Shown piece by piece: positions 8,996 to 18,566 of a stretch of DNA of 64,000 nucleotides. Position numbers and translations under genes: made by a program. How positions within the stretch are numbered: the stretch's first letter is position 1; the number at the start of each line of letters is the position of its first letter. The DNA comes from Pseudomonas sp. B6002 (GTDB lineage Bacteria > Pseudomonadota > Gammaproteobacteria > Pseudomonadales > Pseudomonadaceae): NCBI RefSeq assembly GCF_013385985.1, contig NZ_JACAOY010000003.1, positions 84,061 through 148,060 of the forward strand. The letters run 5' to 3'. The notes beneath the pieces were generated by a model, which saw only the letters and a list, made by a program, of their open reading frames with translations, had not been told where the DNA came from and did no database searches.

Positions 8996-9904
8996 ATGAG
9001 CGAGATGGATGACCTGGCTGCCTTTGCCGTTTTGATCGAAGCCGGCAGTTTTACCGTGGCGGCCGAGCAACTGGGGTGCAGCAAGGGCCAGTTGTCCAAA
9101 CGCATCAGCCAATTGGAAGCACAGTATTCCGTGGTGTTGCTGCACCGCACCACCCGCAAGCTCAGCCTCACCGCAGCCGGTGCTGCCTTGTTGCCCCAGG
9201 CCCAGGCGCTGGTGGTTCAGGTGGACCGAGCCCGTCAGGCATTGGCGCGGCTCAAGGACGATTTGGCCGGGCCGGTGCGTATGACGGTTCCGGTGTCATT
9301 GGGCGAAACCTTCTTTGATGGCTTGCTACTGGAGTTCACCAAGCGCTATCCCCAGGTGCAGATCGAACTGGAGTTGAACAACAACTATCGCGACCTGGCG
9401 CGGGATGGGTTCGATTTGGGGGTACGTTCGGGGGCGATCGAAAACGAGCGACTGGTGGCCAAGCCGCTGCTGGCCTGGCATGAGATGACCTGCGCCAGCC
9501 CGGCCTACCTGGAACAGCATGGCGAGCCGCAGACCCCGGCGGACCTGGCCGCCCACACCTGCCTGCTCAACAGCCATTACAGCGGGCGTGAAGAATGGCT
9601 GTATCACCAACAGCATGAGCTGCTGCGGGTGCGGGTCAGCGGCACGTTTGCGTCCAACCACTACAACCTGTTGAAGAAGGCCGCACTGGTGGGGGCGGGA
9701 ATTGCGCGCCTGCCGTCCTACGTATTACCTGCGGAACTGGCTGACGGTCGATTGCGCTGGCTCCTGCGCGACTATCAGACACGGAGCATGCCGATGTACC
9801 TGGTTCACCCTTACCTGGGAGGGCTGCCTCGGCGCACCCAGGTCCTGGCCGATTATCTGGTGGACTGGTTCAAGCGCAGCGGCGAGGCCCTCGACCGCCT
9901 TTAA
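8996..9904 (+). CDS. LysR-family transcriptional regulator
   Basis: 302 residues. The N-terminal winged helix-turn-helix (LAAFAVLIEAGSFTVAAEQL, then KGQLSKRISQLEAQY, about residues 7-45) and LHRTTRKLSLT are typical. The C-terminal effector domain belongs to the CrgA/PA-type LysR branch. The ATG at 8996 (GGAAAC upstream) starts at the conserved MDDLAAF. Divergent from the SDR gene, which is its likely target. Its stop overlaps the last four bases of the DoxX gene on the other strand. Confidence 0.93.
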   Translation: MSEMDDLAAFAVLIEAGSFTVAAEQLGCSKGQLSKRISQLEAQYSVVLLHRTTRKLSLTAAGAALLPQAQALVVQVDRARQALARLKDDLAGPVRMTVPVSLGETFFDGLLLEFTKRYPQVQIELELNNNYRDLARDGFDLGVRSGAIENERLVAKPLLAWHEMTCASPAYLEQHGEPQTPADLAAHTCLLNSHYSGREEWLYHQQHELLRVRVSGTFASNHYNLLKKAALVGAGIARLPSYVLPAELADGRLRWLLRDYQTRSMPMYLVHPYLGGLPRRTQVLADYLVDWFKRSGEALDRL

Positions 9905-10386
9905 CGATAGCGACGTGCGATCAGATGATCGAGGGACAGGCAGCCCGGGCCCTTGGCAACCAGCAGCAATAATAAGGCGATCCAGGTGCCGTGGGTCGGG
10001 TAGGCGTCCGGGTACACGAACAACTGAATGGTCAGGGTCATGCCGATCAGCGCCAAGGCTGAGAAGCGGGTGGCAAAGCCCACCAGGATAAGCACCGGGA
10101 AAAAGTGCTCGGCAAACGCCGCCATGTGCGCGGCCACTTCTGGCGACAGCAACGGCACGTGGTATTCGCTGCGAAACAGCGGCAGTGTCGACGCGGCCAG
10201 CCGCGGTTCTCCGAGTTGGAAGGTGCCGCTGATCAGATCGATGGCAAAGCCTTCAACTTTGGTCTGCCCGGACTTCCAGAACACCGCCGCAATCGAAAAG
10301 CGTGCGAGAAAGGCGATCAGGCTGTAGGGGATTTTTTCAAACAATGCGATGGCCCGTTTGATCAGGCACGTTGGGGATGCGTTCAT
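9901..10386 (-). CDS. DoxX-family membrane protein of the bufferin operon (BufD/HvfX-like)
   Basis: 161 residues with four hydrophobic segments (near residues 20-40, 85-105, 110-125 and 130-150) and the DoxX pattern ARFSIAAVFWKSGQTKVEGF. Last gene of a tightly coupled operon; its ATG overlaps the stop of the DUF2063 gene (ATGA). In described bufferin clusters a DoxX protein sits in the inner membrane and is proposed to handle redox or export steps of the modified peptide; that role is inferred here from gene order. Confidence 0.88.
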   Translation of the reverse strand: MNASPTCLIKRAIALFEKIPYSLIAFLARFSIAAVFWKSGQTKVEGFAIDLISGTFQLGEPRLAASTLPLFRSEYHVPLLSPEVAAHMAAFAEHFFPVLILVGFATRFSALALIGMTLTIQLFVYPDAYPTHGTWIALLLLLVAKGPGCLSLDHLIARRYR

Positions 10387-11159
10387 GGCGATACCTTTTC
10401 TTCCAGGTGCAAATGAGTGATGGCGTCGTGGCTGATCAGCACCGTGAGGCACTGGTGCAGGTCGAATTCGGCCGAGGCTTCCAAGGCGTGTGTCACGGCC
10501 ATTTCCAATTCGGTGCCGTGGCTGAGGCTGTCGATAAACGCGACCGAACCCGCGTCAATCGTGAACACCTTGACCGCCAGGCCCTGGCGTAGCACCAGCG
10601 CTCCTTGAGCGTGCCAGGGGTTCAGCGTGGCCATGGCACCCTCGGTCTGGTGGGCAGCCCACACCGCCACGACCGCATAGGCAGAATTCAAGGTGGCCAG
10701 GGACGGATGCAGTTGCAGGCGCAGTTTTCCCAGGTCGGTTTGACCTTGCAGGGCTTGAAGCACGGCCTGCTGATCCAGCGATGGTGTATCGGCCGCGTGA
10801 TAAGCACGCACCCGCAGGCGCTCAAGCCTCGCCACGTCAGCCAGGTAGGGCACGCTGGCGGCGGGTTCAAAGTCCTGGATGAACGCGGGGAAGGCGCTGC
10901 CATACTCACTGATCAGCGGTTGGGTGGGCGGGCATGCCTGTACAAACAGGCCGGCCATCGCGCGGAAAAACGCCTCGCCGACCAATTGAAAGGTCACGGG
11001 GTAGGCCGTTACCAGTGCATTGATCAACGAGCTGTGAACGTTGTTGCGATACACCGCAAAACGGCTGGCCGGGTCGGCGCCGTTGCTGCTGAACAGGCCG
11101 TCGGGGCAGGGCAGGTCAGGCGATATCAACGCATTGGCAAACGCTTCATGCAGGCTCAT
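10383..11159 (-). CDS. DUF2063 protein, putative MNIO partner (BufC/HvfC-like)
   Basis: 258 residues. The N-terminal helical DUF2063 domain ([17 protein letters not shown], then [20 protein letters not shown], about residues 4-55) is typical of partners of DUF692 enzymes, which recognise and present the substrate peptide. The C-terminal half is a mixed domain of unknown role. The start at 11159 gives an ATGA overlap with the upstream DUF692 gene, so the two are probably translationally coupled. No catalytic motif is seen. Confidence 0.88.
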   Translation of the reverse strand: MSLHEAFANALISPDLPCPDGLFSSNGADPASRFAVYRNNVHSSLINALVTAYPVTFQLVGEAFFRAMAGLFVQACPPTQPLISEYGSAFPAFIQDFEPAASVPYLADVARLERLRVRAYHAADTPSLDQQAVLQALQGQTDLGKLRLQLHPSLATLNSAYAVVAVWAAHQTEGAMATLNPWHAQGALVLRQGLAVKVFTIDAGSVAFIDSLSHGTELEMAVTHALEASAEFDLHQCLTVLISHDAITHLHLEEKVSP

Positions 11160-12034
11160 GGGTTCACCTGCGCCAGGTGCCATTCGGCGTGTTGGGCTTC
11201 AGCCAGCAGCACGCTGAACGCCGGCACCTGGTTGTCCCTTTCGATTAACGTGGCCACCGGGCCGGTCCGTGCCAGTACCTGCTCGTACAGCTGCCATACG
11301 GCGTTGTCGATGGGCGCGCCATGGTCATCAATCAACAGTCGGTCGCCCAGGCTGTCGGTATCTTCGGCAAAGCCTGCCAGATGAATCTCACCCACAGCGT
11401 GCAAAGGCAACGCATTGATGTAGGCCAGCGGATCGCGCTGATGGTTGATGCACGACACGTAGACGTTATTGACGTCCAGCAACAGGCCGCAGCCGGTGCG
11501 ACGGATGATCTCGCTGATGAAGTCAGTCTCATCCAGGGTCGAGCGCTCGAACTGCAGGTAAGTCGACGGATTCTCCAGCAGCATTGGCCGCTTGAGGGTG
11601 CTTTGCACCTGGTCGATGTGTTCGCACACCCGGTTCAGGGTCGACGCGTCATACGCCAGGGGCAGCAAGTCATTGAGAAACACCGGGCCATGGCTGGACC
11701 AGGCCAGGTGTTCGGAAAAAGAGTGGGGTTGATAGCGCTCGATCAACGTGGCCAGCCGCCCCAGGTGCTCACGGTTCAACGGGCCTTCACCGCCGATGGA
11801 CAGCCCCACGCCGTGCAGCGACAGAGGGTACTGCTCGCGAATCAGCCCCAGGTAGTGATGGAACGGGCCGCCGGCCACCATGTAGTTTTCGGCGTGCACT
11901 TCAAAAAAACCGATGTCGGGTGAGGTCTCGAGCACTTCGCTGAAGTGCTCGTTCTTCAGCCCCAGCCCGGCCCTGTAGGGGAGGCCGGGCACCTGAGCCG
12001 GTGAGACGGTGTGTTGGGGTGAAAGCGTCATCAT
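11156..12034 (-). CDS. DUF692/MNIO multinuclear iron oxidase (BufB/HvfB-like)
   Basis: 292-residue TIM-barrel enzyme of the multinuclear non-heme iron oxidative family. The metal-ligand blocks are visible in order: [55 protein letters not shown] and IDDHGAP. Known family members oxidise cysteines of a short precursor into thiooxazole or related heterocycles. Here the substrate is presumably the DUF2282 peptide encoded 23 bases upstream. Either of two adjacent ATG codons (12034 or 12031) could start the protein. Confidence 0.93.
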   Translation of the reverse strand: MMTLSPQHTVSPAQVPGLPYRAGLGLKNEHFSEVLETSPDIGFFEVHAENYMVAGGPFHHYLGLIREQYPLSLHGVGLSIGGEGPLNREHLGRLATLIERYQPHSFSEHLAWSSHGPVFLNDLLPLAYDASTLNRVCEHIDQVQSTLKRPMLLENPSTYLQFERSTLDETDFISEIIRRTGCGLLLDVNNVYVSCINHQRDPLAYINALPLHAVGEIHLAGFAEDTDSLGDRLLIDDHGAPIDNAVWQLYEQVLARTGPVATLIERDNQVPAFSVLLAEAQHAEWHLAQVNP

Positions 12035-12057
12035 CAGTACTCAGGTTGCGGGTTGAA

Positions 12058-12354
12058 TCAGGACTTGGCAGTGAAGGCGGCTTCCTGGCCGAAACCGGTC
12101 GGCGAGGTGGAGCTTGGCGTCTTGGCGCAGGTGCCGGCCGGGACCAGTTTCCAGGCATTGGCCTGGTCTTTGACTTTCGAGGTGCCGGCGCAGGAAGTGC
12201 CAGCGCCAGCGGCGCAATCGTTCTTGCCGGCTTCAGCGACGCCGAAGCACTTCTGCATGTCGTCGGCGGCGTGGGCGGTGGTGGTCAGGGCGGACAGGCT
12301 CAGGGCGGAACCCAGGGCCAGGACGAGGGTAGCGGCGGACAGTTTGGTGGTCAT
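12058..12354 (-). CDS. DUF2282 bufferin-type precursor peptide (BufA1-like)
   Basis: 98 residues: a Sec signal (cleavage after TTTAHA, about residue 29) and a mature part of about 69 residues with four cysteines at 36 (MQKCFGVA), 47 (KNDCAAG), 55 (TSCAGTS) and 76 (AGTCAK). This is the DUF2282 pattern. In bufferins the two central cysteines are converted by the MNIO enzyme, and the exported peptide binds copper. First gene of the operon, with GGAG before the ATG. The family assignment is firm; copper binding is transferred from described relatives. Confidence 0.92.
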   Translation of the reverse strand: MTTKLSAATLVLALGSALSLSALTTTAHAADDMQKCFGVAEAGKNDCAAGAGTSCAGTSKVKDQANAWKLVPAGTCAKTPSSTSPTGFGQEAAFTAKS

Positions 12355-12407
12355 GGTGTATCTCCAGCAGTGGGTTGAGGTATCAGGCTTGTTTGCCTGC
12401 TTACTCC

Positions 12408-12437
12408 ACTAGAGGCAGCAGGCTGGGTTTCGTTACA
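12408..12437 (-). promoter_or_regulatory. Candidate ECF-type promoter of the bufferin operon
   Basis: On the minus strand TGTAACG (12437-12431) is followed after about 16-17 bases by a TCTAGT-like box, ending about 55 bases before the bufA start. TGTAAC-type -35 elements are used by ECF sigma factors that control DUF2282 operons in other proteobacteria. No sigma gene lies beside the operon. Confidence 0.35.
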
Positions 12438-12480
12438 TGCTTGGCGAAAATAATTAAAAAAATCTGGGGCACACAAAAAA

Positions 12481-12604
12481 ATGTGGGAGCGGGCGCGTGT
12501 GGGAGCCGGGCTTGCCCGCGATGCAGCCACCTCGGTGTGTCAGTCACACCGCAGTGATGCCATCGCAGGCAAGCCCGCTCCCACACAAGCCCGCTCCCAC
12601 ATTT
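12481..12604. repeat. Long REPIN with nested extra arms
   Basis: Inverted REP units (GTGGGAGCCGGGCTTGCCCGCGAT and its complement ATCGCAGGCAAGCCCGCTCCCAC) with an additional outer GTGGGAGCGGG/CCCGCTCCCAC pair. It fills the space between the bufferin operon promoter and the end of braG. Confidence 0.85.
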
Positions 12605-12632
12605 TAGATCCGGTCTCTACAGCTACCGTCTC

Positions 12633-13334
12633 TTAACCCCCGAGGTACGCCTCGCGTACTTTCGGATCGGTCAGCAACTGCTCACCCGTGCCCTGCATCA
12701 CCACCCGGCCGTTTTCCAGCACATAGGCACGGTCAGCGATTTTCAGCGCCTGGTTGGCGTTCTGCTCTACCAGGAACACCGTTACACCGTCCTTACGCAG
12801 CTGTTCGATGATGTCGAAGATCTGCTGGATGATGATCGGTGCCAGGCCCAGGGACGGTTCGTCCAGGAGCAGCAGCTTGGGTTTGCTCATCAGCGCCCGG
12901 CCGATGGCGAGCATTTGCTGCTCGCCGCCGGACATGGTGCCGCCACGTTGGCTGAAGCGCTCCTTGAGCCGAGGGAACAGGTGCAGCACCTTGTCCATCT
13001 GCTCCTGGTAGTCGCCCTTGTCGGTGAAGAACCCGCCCATGGCCAGGTTCTCTTCCACGGTCAGGCGCGAGAACACGCGGCGGCCTTCGGGCACCACGGC
13101 AATGCTCTTGCGCATGATTTCAGCGGAATGCTTGCCGACCAGTTCTTCACCCATGTAGCGGATGCTGCCACTGTGAGCCTGGGGTGAACCGCACAGGGTC
13201 ATCAGCAAGGTCGATTTGCCGGCACCGTTGGCACCGATCAGCGTGACGATCTCACCCTGGCGCACTTCCACGTTGACGCTGTGCAGGGCCTGGATCTTGC
13301 CGTAGAAAGTGGAAACGTTTTCGAATTGCAGCAT
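12633..13334 (-). CDS. braG: Branched-chain amino acid ABC transporter ATPase BraG/LivF
   Basis: 233-residue ATPase subunit of the high-affinity Leu/Ile/Val importer. Walker A GANGAGKST (near residue 34), signature MSGGEQQMLAIGRAL, Walker B LLLLDEPSLGLAP, and switch histidine replaced by the LivF-type VEQN. Last gene of the braDEFG run, one base after the braF stop. Followed by a REPIN. Confidence 0.96.
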   Translation of the reverse strand: MLQFENVSTFYGKIQALHSVNVEVRQGEIVTLIGANGAGKSTLLMTLCGSPQAHSGSIRYMGEELVGKHSAEIMRKSIAVVPEGRRVFSRLTVEENLAMGGFFTDKGDYQEQMDKVLHLFPRLKERFSQRGGTMSGGEQQMLAIGRALMSKPKLLLLDEPSLGLAPIIIQQIFDIIEQLRKDGVTVFLVEQNANQALKIADRAYVLENGRVVMQGTGEQLLTDPKVREAYLGG

Positions 13335-13335
13335 T

Positions 13336-14103
13336 TTACGCTTCCCCCAAATAGGCTTTGATCACTTCAGGATTGTCGCGGATCTGCTCCGGGGTCCCGT
13401 CGGCGAGCGGCGTGCCCTGGTTGATCACCACGATGTGGTCGGAAATGCTCATGACCAGTTTCATGTCGTGTTCGATCAACAACACCGTGGCGTTGTTTTC
13501 CTCACGCAACACGCTGATCAGCGCCTTGAGGTCTTCGGTTTCCTTGGGGTTCAGGCCGGCAGCCGGTTCGTCGAGCATGAGGATCCGCGGGCGGGTCATC
13601 ATGCAGCGGGCGATTTCCAGGCGACGTTGCTGACCGTAGGCCAGGGTGCCAGCAGGGCGGTTGGCGAACTCGGTCAGGTTGACCTTGTCGAGCCAGTACG
13701 CTGCATATTCCATGGCCTCGCGCTCGCTTTTGCGGAACGACGGGGTCTTGAACAGGCCGGCAAAGAAGTTGGTGTTCAGGTGACGGTGCTGGGCGATCAG
13801 CAGGTTCTCGACCGCCGTCATGTCCTTGAACAGCCGCACGTTCTGGAAGGTCCGCACGACGCCCTTGCGGGCGATCTCGTGACCGGCCAGGCCCTGGATC
13901 GGCTGGCCGTCCAGCAGGATGCTGCCACCGCTCGGCTTGTAGAAACCGGTGAGGCAGTTGAACACCGTGGTCTTGCCGGCGCCGTTAGGGCCGATCAGGG
14001 CAACCACTTGTTTCTCTTTCACGGTCAGGGCCACGCCATTGACCGCCAGCAAGCCGCCGAAGCGCATGCTCAAGTTTTCGACTTTCAGGATCTCGCGGCT
14101 CAT
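13336..14103 (-). CDS. braF: Branched-chain amino acid ABC transporter ATPase BraF/LivG
   Basis: 255-residue ATPase. Walker [10 protein letters not shown] (about residues 38-46), signature [14 protein letters not shown], Walker [15 protein letters not shown] and switch IEHDMKLVM. LivG-type proteins pair with LivF at the membrane permeases. The ATG overlaps the braE stop (ATGA), which indicates translational coupling. Confidence 0.96.
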   Translation of the reverse strand: MSREILKVENLSMRFGGLLAVNGVALTVKEKQVVALIGPNGAGKTTVFNCLTGFYKPSGGSILLDGQPIQGLAGHEIARKGVVRTFQNVRLFKDMTAVENLLIAQHRHLNTNFFAGLFKTPSFRKSEREAMEYAAYWLDKVNLTEFANRPAGTLAYGQQRRLEIARCMMTRPRILMLDEPAAGLNPKETEDLKALISVLREENNATVLLIEHDMKLVMSISDHIVVINQGTPLADGTPEQIRDNPEVIKAYLGEA

Positions 14104-15353
14104 TTGCGCAGCTCCATGTGTGGACGTTGCATGGGCAGCAGGCCTTGAGGGCGCCAGATCATCATCAGCACCATCATGGCGCCGAACATCAACATGCGGT
14201 ATTCGCTGAACTCACGCATCATTTCCGGCAGCAGGATCATCACGATGGCCGCCAGGATCACACCCAGCTGCGAGCCCATGCCACCCAGTACCACGATGGC
14301 GAGGATGATCGCCGACTCGATGAAGGTGAACGACTCTGGCGTTACCAGGCCTTGGCGAGCCGCGAAGAAGCTGCCGGCGAAACCGGCGAACGCGGCGCCC
14401 AGGGTGAACGCGGAGAGCTTGATGATGGTCGGGTTCAGGCCCAGGGCACGGCAGGCGATTTCATCTTCGCGCAGCGCTTCCCACGCACGGCCGATCGGCA
14501 TGCGCAGCAGGCGGTTGATCACGAACAGGGCCGCCAGCGCCAGCAACAGCGCCACCAGGTACAGGAACACCACTTTGCTCACCGGGTTGTAGTCGATCCC
14601 GAAGTACTCGTGGAAAGTCTGCATGCCCTCGGCAGCGCTGCGGTCGAACGACAGCCCGAAGAACGTTGGCTTGGGGATGCTGCTGATACCGTTGGGGCCG
14701 CCGGTGATATCGGTGAGGTTACGCAGGAACAGTCGGATGATTTCACCGAAGCCCAGGGTCACGATCGCCAGGTAGTCACCGCGCAAGCGCAGTACCGGGA
14801 AGCCCAGCAGGAAGCCGAACGTGGCCGCCGCCATGCCGGCCAGCGGCAGACAGATCCAGAAGCTCCAGCCCAGGTAGTGCGACAGCAACGCGTAGGTGTA
14901 GGCACCCACGGCGTAGAAGCCCACATAACCCAAGTCCAATAGGCCAGCCAGGCCTACCACGATGTTCAGGCCCAGGCCCAGCAACACGTAGATCAGGATC
15001 AGGGTGGCGATATCGACCGCACCGCGCGAACCGAAGAACGGCCAGATCAACGCGGCGATGATCAACGCGATGATGATGTAGCGCTGGGTACGCGGCAGGG
15101 TCAGGAATTGGCTGACCTTGGGCGATACCAACGGACCACGGTTGCCCTTTAGCAGGGCATTGAACTGATCGCTGAACAACACGCGCAGGAACATCAGCAC
15201 CGAACACAGGGCGATGATGGTCAGGGTCACGGGACCGGTGCCGTGCACTTCCAGGTTGATGCCGACAATGCTCAGCTTGAGGCCGAGTACCGGGAAGGCC
15301 ACGGCCCATACCAGCAAGGCGCTGAAAAACGCCGATTTAAGATATCTGCTCAT
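14100..15353 (-). CDS. braE: Branched-chain amino acid ABC transporter permease BraE/LivM
   Basis: 417-residue inner-membrane permease with about ten hydrophobic segments. It carries the longer N-terminal region common in Pseudomonas LivM, then the core [28 protein letters not shown] and the ATPase-contact EAA-like loop [20 protein letters not shown]. The start overlaps the braD stop by four bases. Confidence 0.95.
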   Translation of the reverse strand: MSRYLKSAFFSALLVWAVAFPVLGLKLSIVGINLEVHGTGPVTLTIIALCSVLMFLRVLFSDQFNALLKGNRGPLVSPKVSQFLTLPRTQRYIIIALIIAALIWPFFGSRGAVDIATLILIYVLLGLGLNIVVGLAGLLDLGYVGFYAVGAYTYALLSHYLGWSFWICLPLAGMAAATFGFLLGFPVLRLRGDYLAIVTLGFGEIIRLFLRNLTDITGGPNGISSIPKPTFFGLSFDRSAAEGMQTFHEYFGIDYNPVSKVVFLYLVALLLALAALFVINRLLRMPIGRAWEALREDEIACRALGLNPTIIKLSAFTLGAAFAGFAGSFFAARQGLVTPESFTFIESAIILAIVVLGGMGSQLGVILAAIVMILLPEMMREFSEYRMLMFGAMMVLMMIWRPQGLLPMQRPHMELRK

Positions 15354-16273
15354 ACTTTCTCAACCTCCGGACGGCCCAAAATGCCGGTCGGACGGAACAA
15401 CAGCACCAGAACCAACAGGCCGAACGCCACGACGTCCTTGTACTGGTCGCCGAAAATATCGGCGCCGAACGCTTCGGCCACACCCAGCACCAGGCCACCG
15501 AGCATCGCGCCCGGGATACTGCCGATGCCGCCCAATACCGCTGCGGTAAAGGCCTTGAGACCTACCAGGAAGCCGGCGTTGGGGTTGATCACGCCGTACT
15601 GCATGCTCAGCAGCACCGCCGCGACGGCGGCCAGCGCAGCACCGATCACGAAGGTCAGGGCGATGATGTTGTTGGTGTTGATGCCCAACAGGTTGGCCAT
15701 CTTGATGTCTTCGGCGCAGGCCCGGCAGGCGCGCCCCAGACGGGAGCGGGAGATGAACAGGGTCAGGCCCAGCATCGCCACCAGGGTGACGACGAAAACG
15801 AGGACCTGCATGTACGAAATCAGCACTTCTTGTGCGCCACCTGGGCCGAAGGAGAAGCTCCCCGGGATCAGGTTGGGAATGGACTTGTCCTTGGAGTCCT
15901 GGGACAGCAATACAGTGTTCTGCAGGAAGATCGACATGCCGATGGCGGAAATCAGCGGGATCAAACGGTTGCTGCCACGCAAGGGACGGTAGGCAACGCG
16001 CTCGATACTGTAGCCATAGGCACTGGTCACGATGATCGACGCCAGGAACGCAGCGGTCATCAACAGCGGCAGGGAGTGGATACCCAGCATGGCCAGCCCG
16101 GCAAGGGCGATGAAGGCCACGTAGGAGCCAATCATGTACACCTCGCCATGGGCGAAGTTAATCATTCCAATGATGCCGTAAACCATTGTGTAGCCAATGG
16201 CTATCAAGGCATAGGTGCTGCCAACGGTCATCCCGTTAACCAGCGTTTGGAAAAAATGATAGATCTCAGGCAT
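15350..16273 (-). CDS. braD: Branched-chain amino acid ABC transporter permease BraD/LivH
   Basis: 307-residue permease with about eight membrane segments. Family hallmarks are [23 protein letters not shown] at the N terminus and [16 protein letters not shown] as the ATPase-contact loop. First gene after the intergenic hairpin that separates it from braC. AGGAGCGC upstream of the ATG is a good ribosome-binding site. Confidence 0.96.
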   Translation of the reverse strand: MPEIYHFFQTLVNGMTVGSTYALIAIGYTMVYGIIGMINFAHGEVYMIGSYVAFIALAGLAMLGIHSLPLLMTAAFLASIIVTSAYGYSIERVAYRPLRGSNRLIPLISAIGMSIFLQNTVLLSQDSKDKSIPNLIPGSFSFGPGGAQEVLISYMQVLVFVVTLVAMLGLTLFISRSRLGRACRACAEDIKMANLLGINTNNIIALTFVIGAALAAVAAVLLSMQYGVINPNAGFLVGLKAFTAAVLGGIGSIPGAMLGGLVLGVAEAFGADIFGDQYKDVVAFGLLVLVLLFRPTGILGRPEVEKV

Positions 16274-16456
16274 TACAGCGCTCCTAAAAACCCGATACGC
16301 ATTTCACTGGTGGAGTCATGTTCCGGCCCTGCGCTGTGTTCTATGAGCACATTTGCACAAAGCGTTTGCCAGCGAACCGCTGGTGACGGTTTTAAGATTT
16401 TCAGGTGAGCCAGCGCCCGGATCGCGGGTGTCAGGCCCATAAACCTCGTAAAACAA

Positions 16457-16480
16457 AGCCCACTGCTCTCACAGTGGGCT
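16457..16480 (-). terminator. Attenuating hairpin between braC and braD
   Basis: AGCCCACTG and CAGTGGGCT form a 9-bp stem with a six-base loop, then TTGTTTT on the minus strand. It lies 23 bases after the braC stop. Such a partial terminator would let the binding protein be made in excess over the membrane components. Confidence 0.8.
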
Positions 16481-16502
16481 TGTTGGACCAGTAACGCCTG
16501 GC

Positions 16503-17630
16503 TTACTGAGGGGAAACTTCGGTTTTTGGTTTACCGAAGTGCCATTCGTAGACCACGAACTTGAAGTCCTTCAGGTCGCCCTTGGCGTCGAAGCTCAGGT
16601 CGCCAGTCGGGGTCTTGAAGGTGCCTGCGTGGATGGCAGCAGCCACTTTGGCGGTGTCTTCGCTCTTCGCGGCAGCGATACCGCCAGCGATGACTTCAAC
16701 AGCCGAGTAGGCCGGGAACACGAACGGGCCGCTTGGGTCTTTCTTGTCTGCTACGAGCGCATCAACGATGGCTTTGTTCGCCGGGTCTGCGTCGAAGGAT
16801 TTCGGCAGGGTCACCAGCAGGCCTTCGGAAGCGTTCTGGGCGATTTGCGAGATGGAGTCGTTGCCGACGCCTTCCGGGCCCATGAACTTGGCGTTCACGC
16901 CTTTTTCCTTGGCTTGGCGCAGGATCAGGCCCAGCTCAGGGTGGTAGCCGCCGTAGTAGACGAAGTCGACGTTGGCTTGCTTGAGCTTCTGGATGAGCGA
17001 GCCGAAGTCTTTGTCGCCAGCGTTGATGCCTTCGAAGAGGGCAACTTTCACGCCTTTCTTCTCAAGGGTCTGTTTAACGGCGGTGGCGATGCCTTCACCG
17101 TATTGCTGCTTGTCGTGAATGACCGCAACGACTTTTGGCTTCACGTGGTCGGCGATGTAGTTACCGGCTGCAGGGCCCTGGGCGCTGTCCAGACCGATGG
17201 TACGGAACACCAGTTTGTAACCACGGGAAGTGATTTCCGGGCTGGTGGCAGCCGGGGTAATCATGATGACGCCTTCGTCTTCATAGATATCCGACGCAGG
17301 CTGAGTGGAGCTGGAGCACAGGTGACCGACTACGAACTTGACGCCGTCGTTGACCACTTTGTTGGCTACGGCAACGGCTTGTTTTGGATCGCAAGCGTCG
17401 TCGTATTCCTTGGCTTCAAGCATCTTGCCGTCTACGCCGCCTTTGGCGTTGATGTCGGCGATGGCTTGCTTGGCACCCATGAATTGCATGTCGCCGTATT
17501 GCGTCACAGGACCGGTCTTAGGGCCTGCGATACCGATCTTGATGGTGTCGGCTGCGAACGAATGGCCGGCAACCCCAGCCAGGACCATAGCGGCAAACAG
17601 TTTGGAAATCTGCTTAGTAGCCTTATTCAT
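16503..17630 (-). CDS. braC: Branched-chain amino acid-binding periplasmic protein BraC
   Basis: 375 residues with a Sec signal (cleaved after AGHSFA, about residue 26), then DTIKIGIAGPKTGPVTQYGD, the start of the type I periplasmic-binding fold. The conserved disulfide pair is present (DDACDPKQ and VGHLCSSS). It captures Leu, Ile, Val and related amino acids for BraDEFG. GTGGAG precedes the ATG. First gene of the locus; a 16-bp perfect palindrome lies about 100 bases upstream. Confidence 0.96.
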   Translation of the reverse strand: MNKATKQISKLFAAMVLAGVAGHSFAADTIKIGIAGPKTGPVTQYGDMQFMGAKQAIADINAKGGVDGKMLEAKEYDDACDPKQAVAVANKVVNDGVKFVVGHLCSSSTQPASDIYEDEGVIMITPAATSPEITSRGYKLVFRTIGLDSAQGPAAGNYIADHVKPKVVAVIHDKQQYGEGIATAVKQTLEKKGVKVALFEGINAGDKDFGSLIQKLKQANVDFVYYGGYHPELGLILRQAKEKGVNAKFMGPEGVGNDSISQIAQNASEGLLVTLPKSFDADPANKAIVDALVADKKDPSGPFVFPAYSAVEVIAGGIAAAKSEDTAKVAAAIHAGTFKTPTGDLSFDAKGDLKDFKFVVYEWHFGKPKTEVSPQ

Positions 17631-17971
17631 AGTGCTCCACTCTTACTGTTGTATTTTTTATAGTTCTAGCGGCCTTGTGAGCTGCAGAACCGGATCAGAT
17701 ATCTCGGATATCCCCCCGGCAGTGCCCTGGCAACTGTACCGGTACAGTGTAGAGCGCCGGTTGATCGCTTGAAAAGCTGGCTGCTGGGGGCAAAAGCCGG
17801 GTATGTCGCTTAAATGAAAGAAAAAGACAGAATTGCGGCGGGGTGATGCCAGAGTTTCGGGCAATCCTTGGCTTTCCTGACACTTTCGATCGATGCCTCA
17901 TTTGCAACTGGGTTTTTCCGCAAGAGCCACGACGTTATGATTGCGCCGATTTTTTACTCAGGTGAATTCCC
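17631..17971. other. Intergenic region upstream of braC, no gene seen
   Basis: 341 bases between divergent braC and the DUF2288 gene. It holds an AT-rich stretch near 17655 that could be the braC promoter core, a GATATCTCGGATATC dyad near 17698-17712 and the palindrome at 17733-17748. I see no credible ORF. Confidence 0.6.
17733..17748. promoter_or_regulatory. 16-bp perfect palindrome, putative operator
   Basis: ACTGTACC directly followed by GGTACAGT. The position, about 100 bases before braC and 225 before the DUF2288 gene, suits a dimeric regulator binding site. The regulator is unknown. Confidence 0.45.
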
Positions 17972-18274
17972 ATGACGCAAGAACCTAGCACCCTCTATGC
18001 CAAGCTGCTCGGTGAAACCGCCGAAATTTCCTGGAAGGAGCTTGAACCGTTCTTCGCCAAGGGTGCCCTATTGTGGGTCGACGCCGGCCTGGATTTGATC
18101 GAAGCGGCCGAGGGAATGGCTGAGGATAACCGTGACAAAGTCGCTGCGTGGCTGGCTTCCGGCAGCCTTGGCGAAGTGTCTGCGACGCGGGCATTGGACC
18201 TGGTGGAGCGCGATCCAAGCCTGTGGGCAGTGGTTGTGTCGCCGTGGATTCTGATCCAGGAAAGGGCGGCGTAA
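17972..18274 (+). CDS. DUF2288 protein
   Basis: 100 residues, soluble and acidic. It matches the DUF2288 pattern: ETAEISWKELEPFFAKGALLWVD near the N terminus and LVERDPSLWAVVVSPWILIQ at the C terminus. No catalytic motif and no known function. It is followed directly by a terminator, so probably monocistronic. Confidence 0.85.
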   Translation: MTQEPSTLYAKLLGETAEISWKELEPFFAKGALLWVDAGLDLIEAAEGMAEDNRDKVAAWLASGSLGEVSATRALDLVERDPSLWAVVVSPWILIQERAA

Positions 18275-18281
18275 GAAAGGC

Positions 18282-18308
18282 TCGCACTGAAAAGGTGCGT
18301 CTTTTTTG
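18282..18308 (+). terminator. Terminator after the DUF2288 gene
   Basis: CTCGCAC, loop, GGTGCG followed by TCTTTTTTG, starting eight bases after the stop codon. Confidence 0.7.
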
Positions 18309-18484
18309 TCGCCCTAAGTGTGTAGCGGAGTAACCGCTGAGGCGGTGATGGCATCTTGCCGTAGAGAAAGGTCACAGCCGAGGGTGACGTGCGCGTCACG
18401 GGAACAGTTGGGCGGGCGGCTAAACGGCTGCGGAATTGTTTCTTGGTGTGGCAAGGCTATACATTTTTGTTGCAATACAGACCG

Positions 18485-18553
18485 TCATCGCAGGCAAGCC
18501 AGCTCCCACATTTGAAATGCATTCCAAGTGTGGGAGCTGGCTTGCCTGCGAAG
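18485..18553. repeat. REPIN at the 3' end of the tubulin-like gene
   Basis: ATCGCAGGCAAGCCAGCTCCCAC and its inverse GTGGGAGCTGGCTTGCCTGCGA, spaced by about 22 bases; the second arm ends 14 bases past the stop of the tubulin-like gene. The arms point outward compared with most other REPINs in this window. Confidence 0.88.
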
Positions 18554-18566
18554 GGCGCGCCTCGGT

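Noticed and set aside
18485-18553. Short palindromic repeats as CRISPR or attachment sites
   Set aside because: The repeats are inverted pairs scattered singly in intergenic gaps, not regularly spaced direct repeats, and no cas or integrase gene is present. They fit REPINs.
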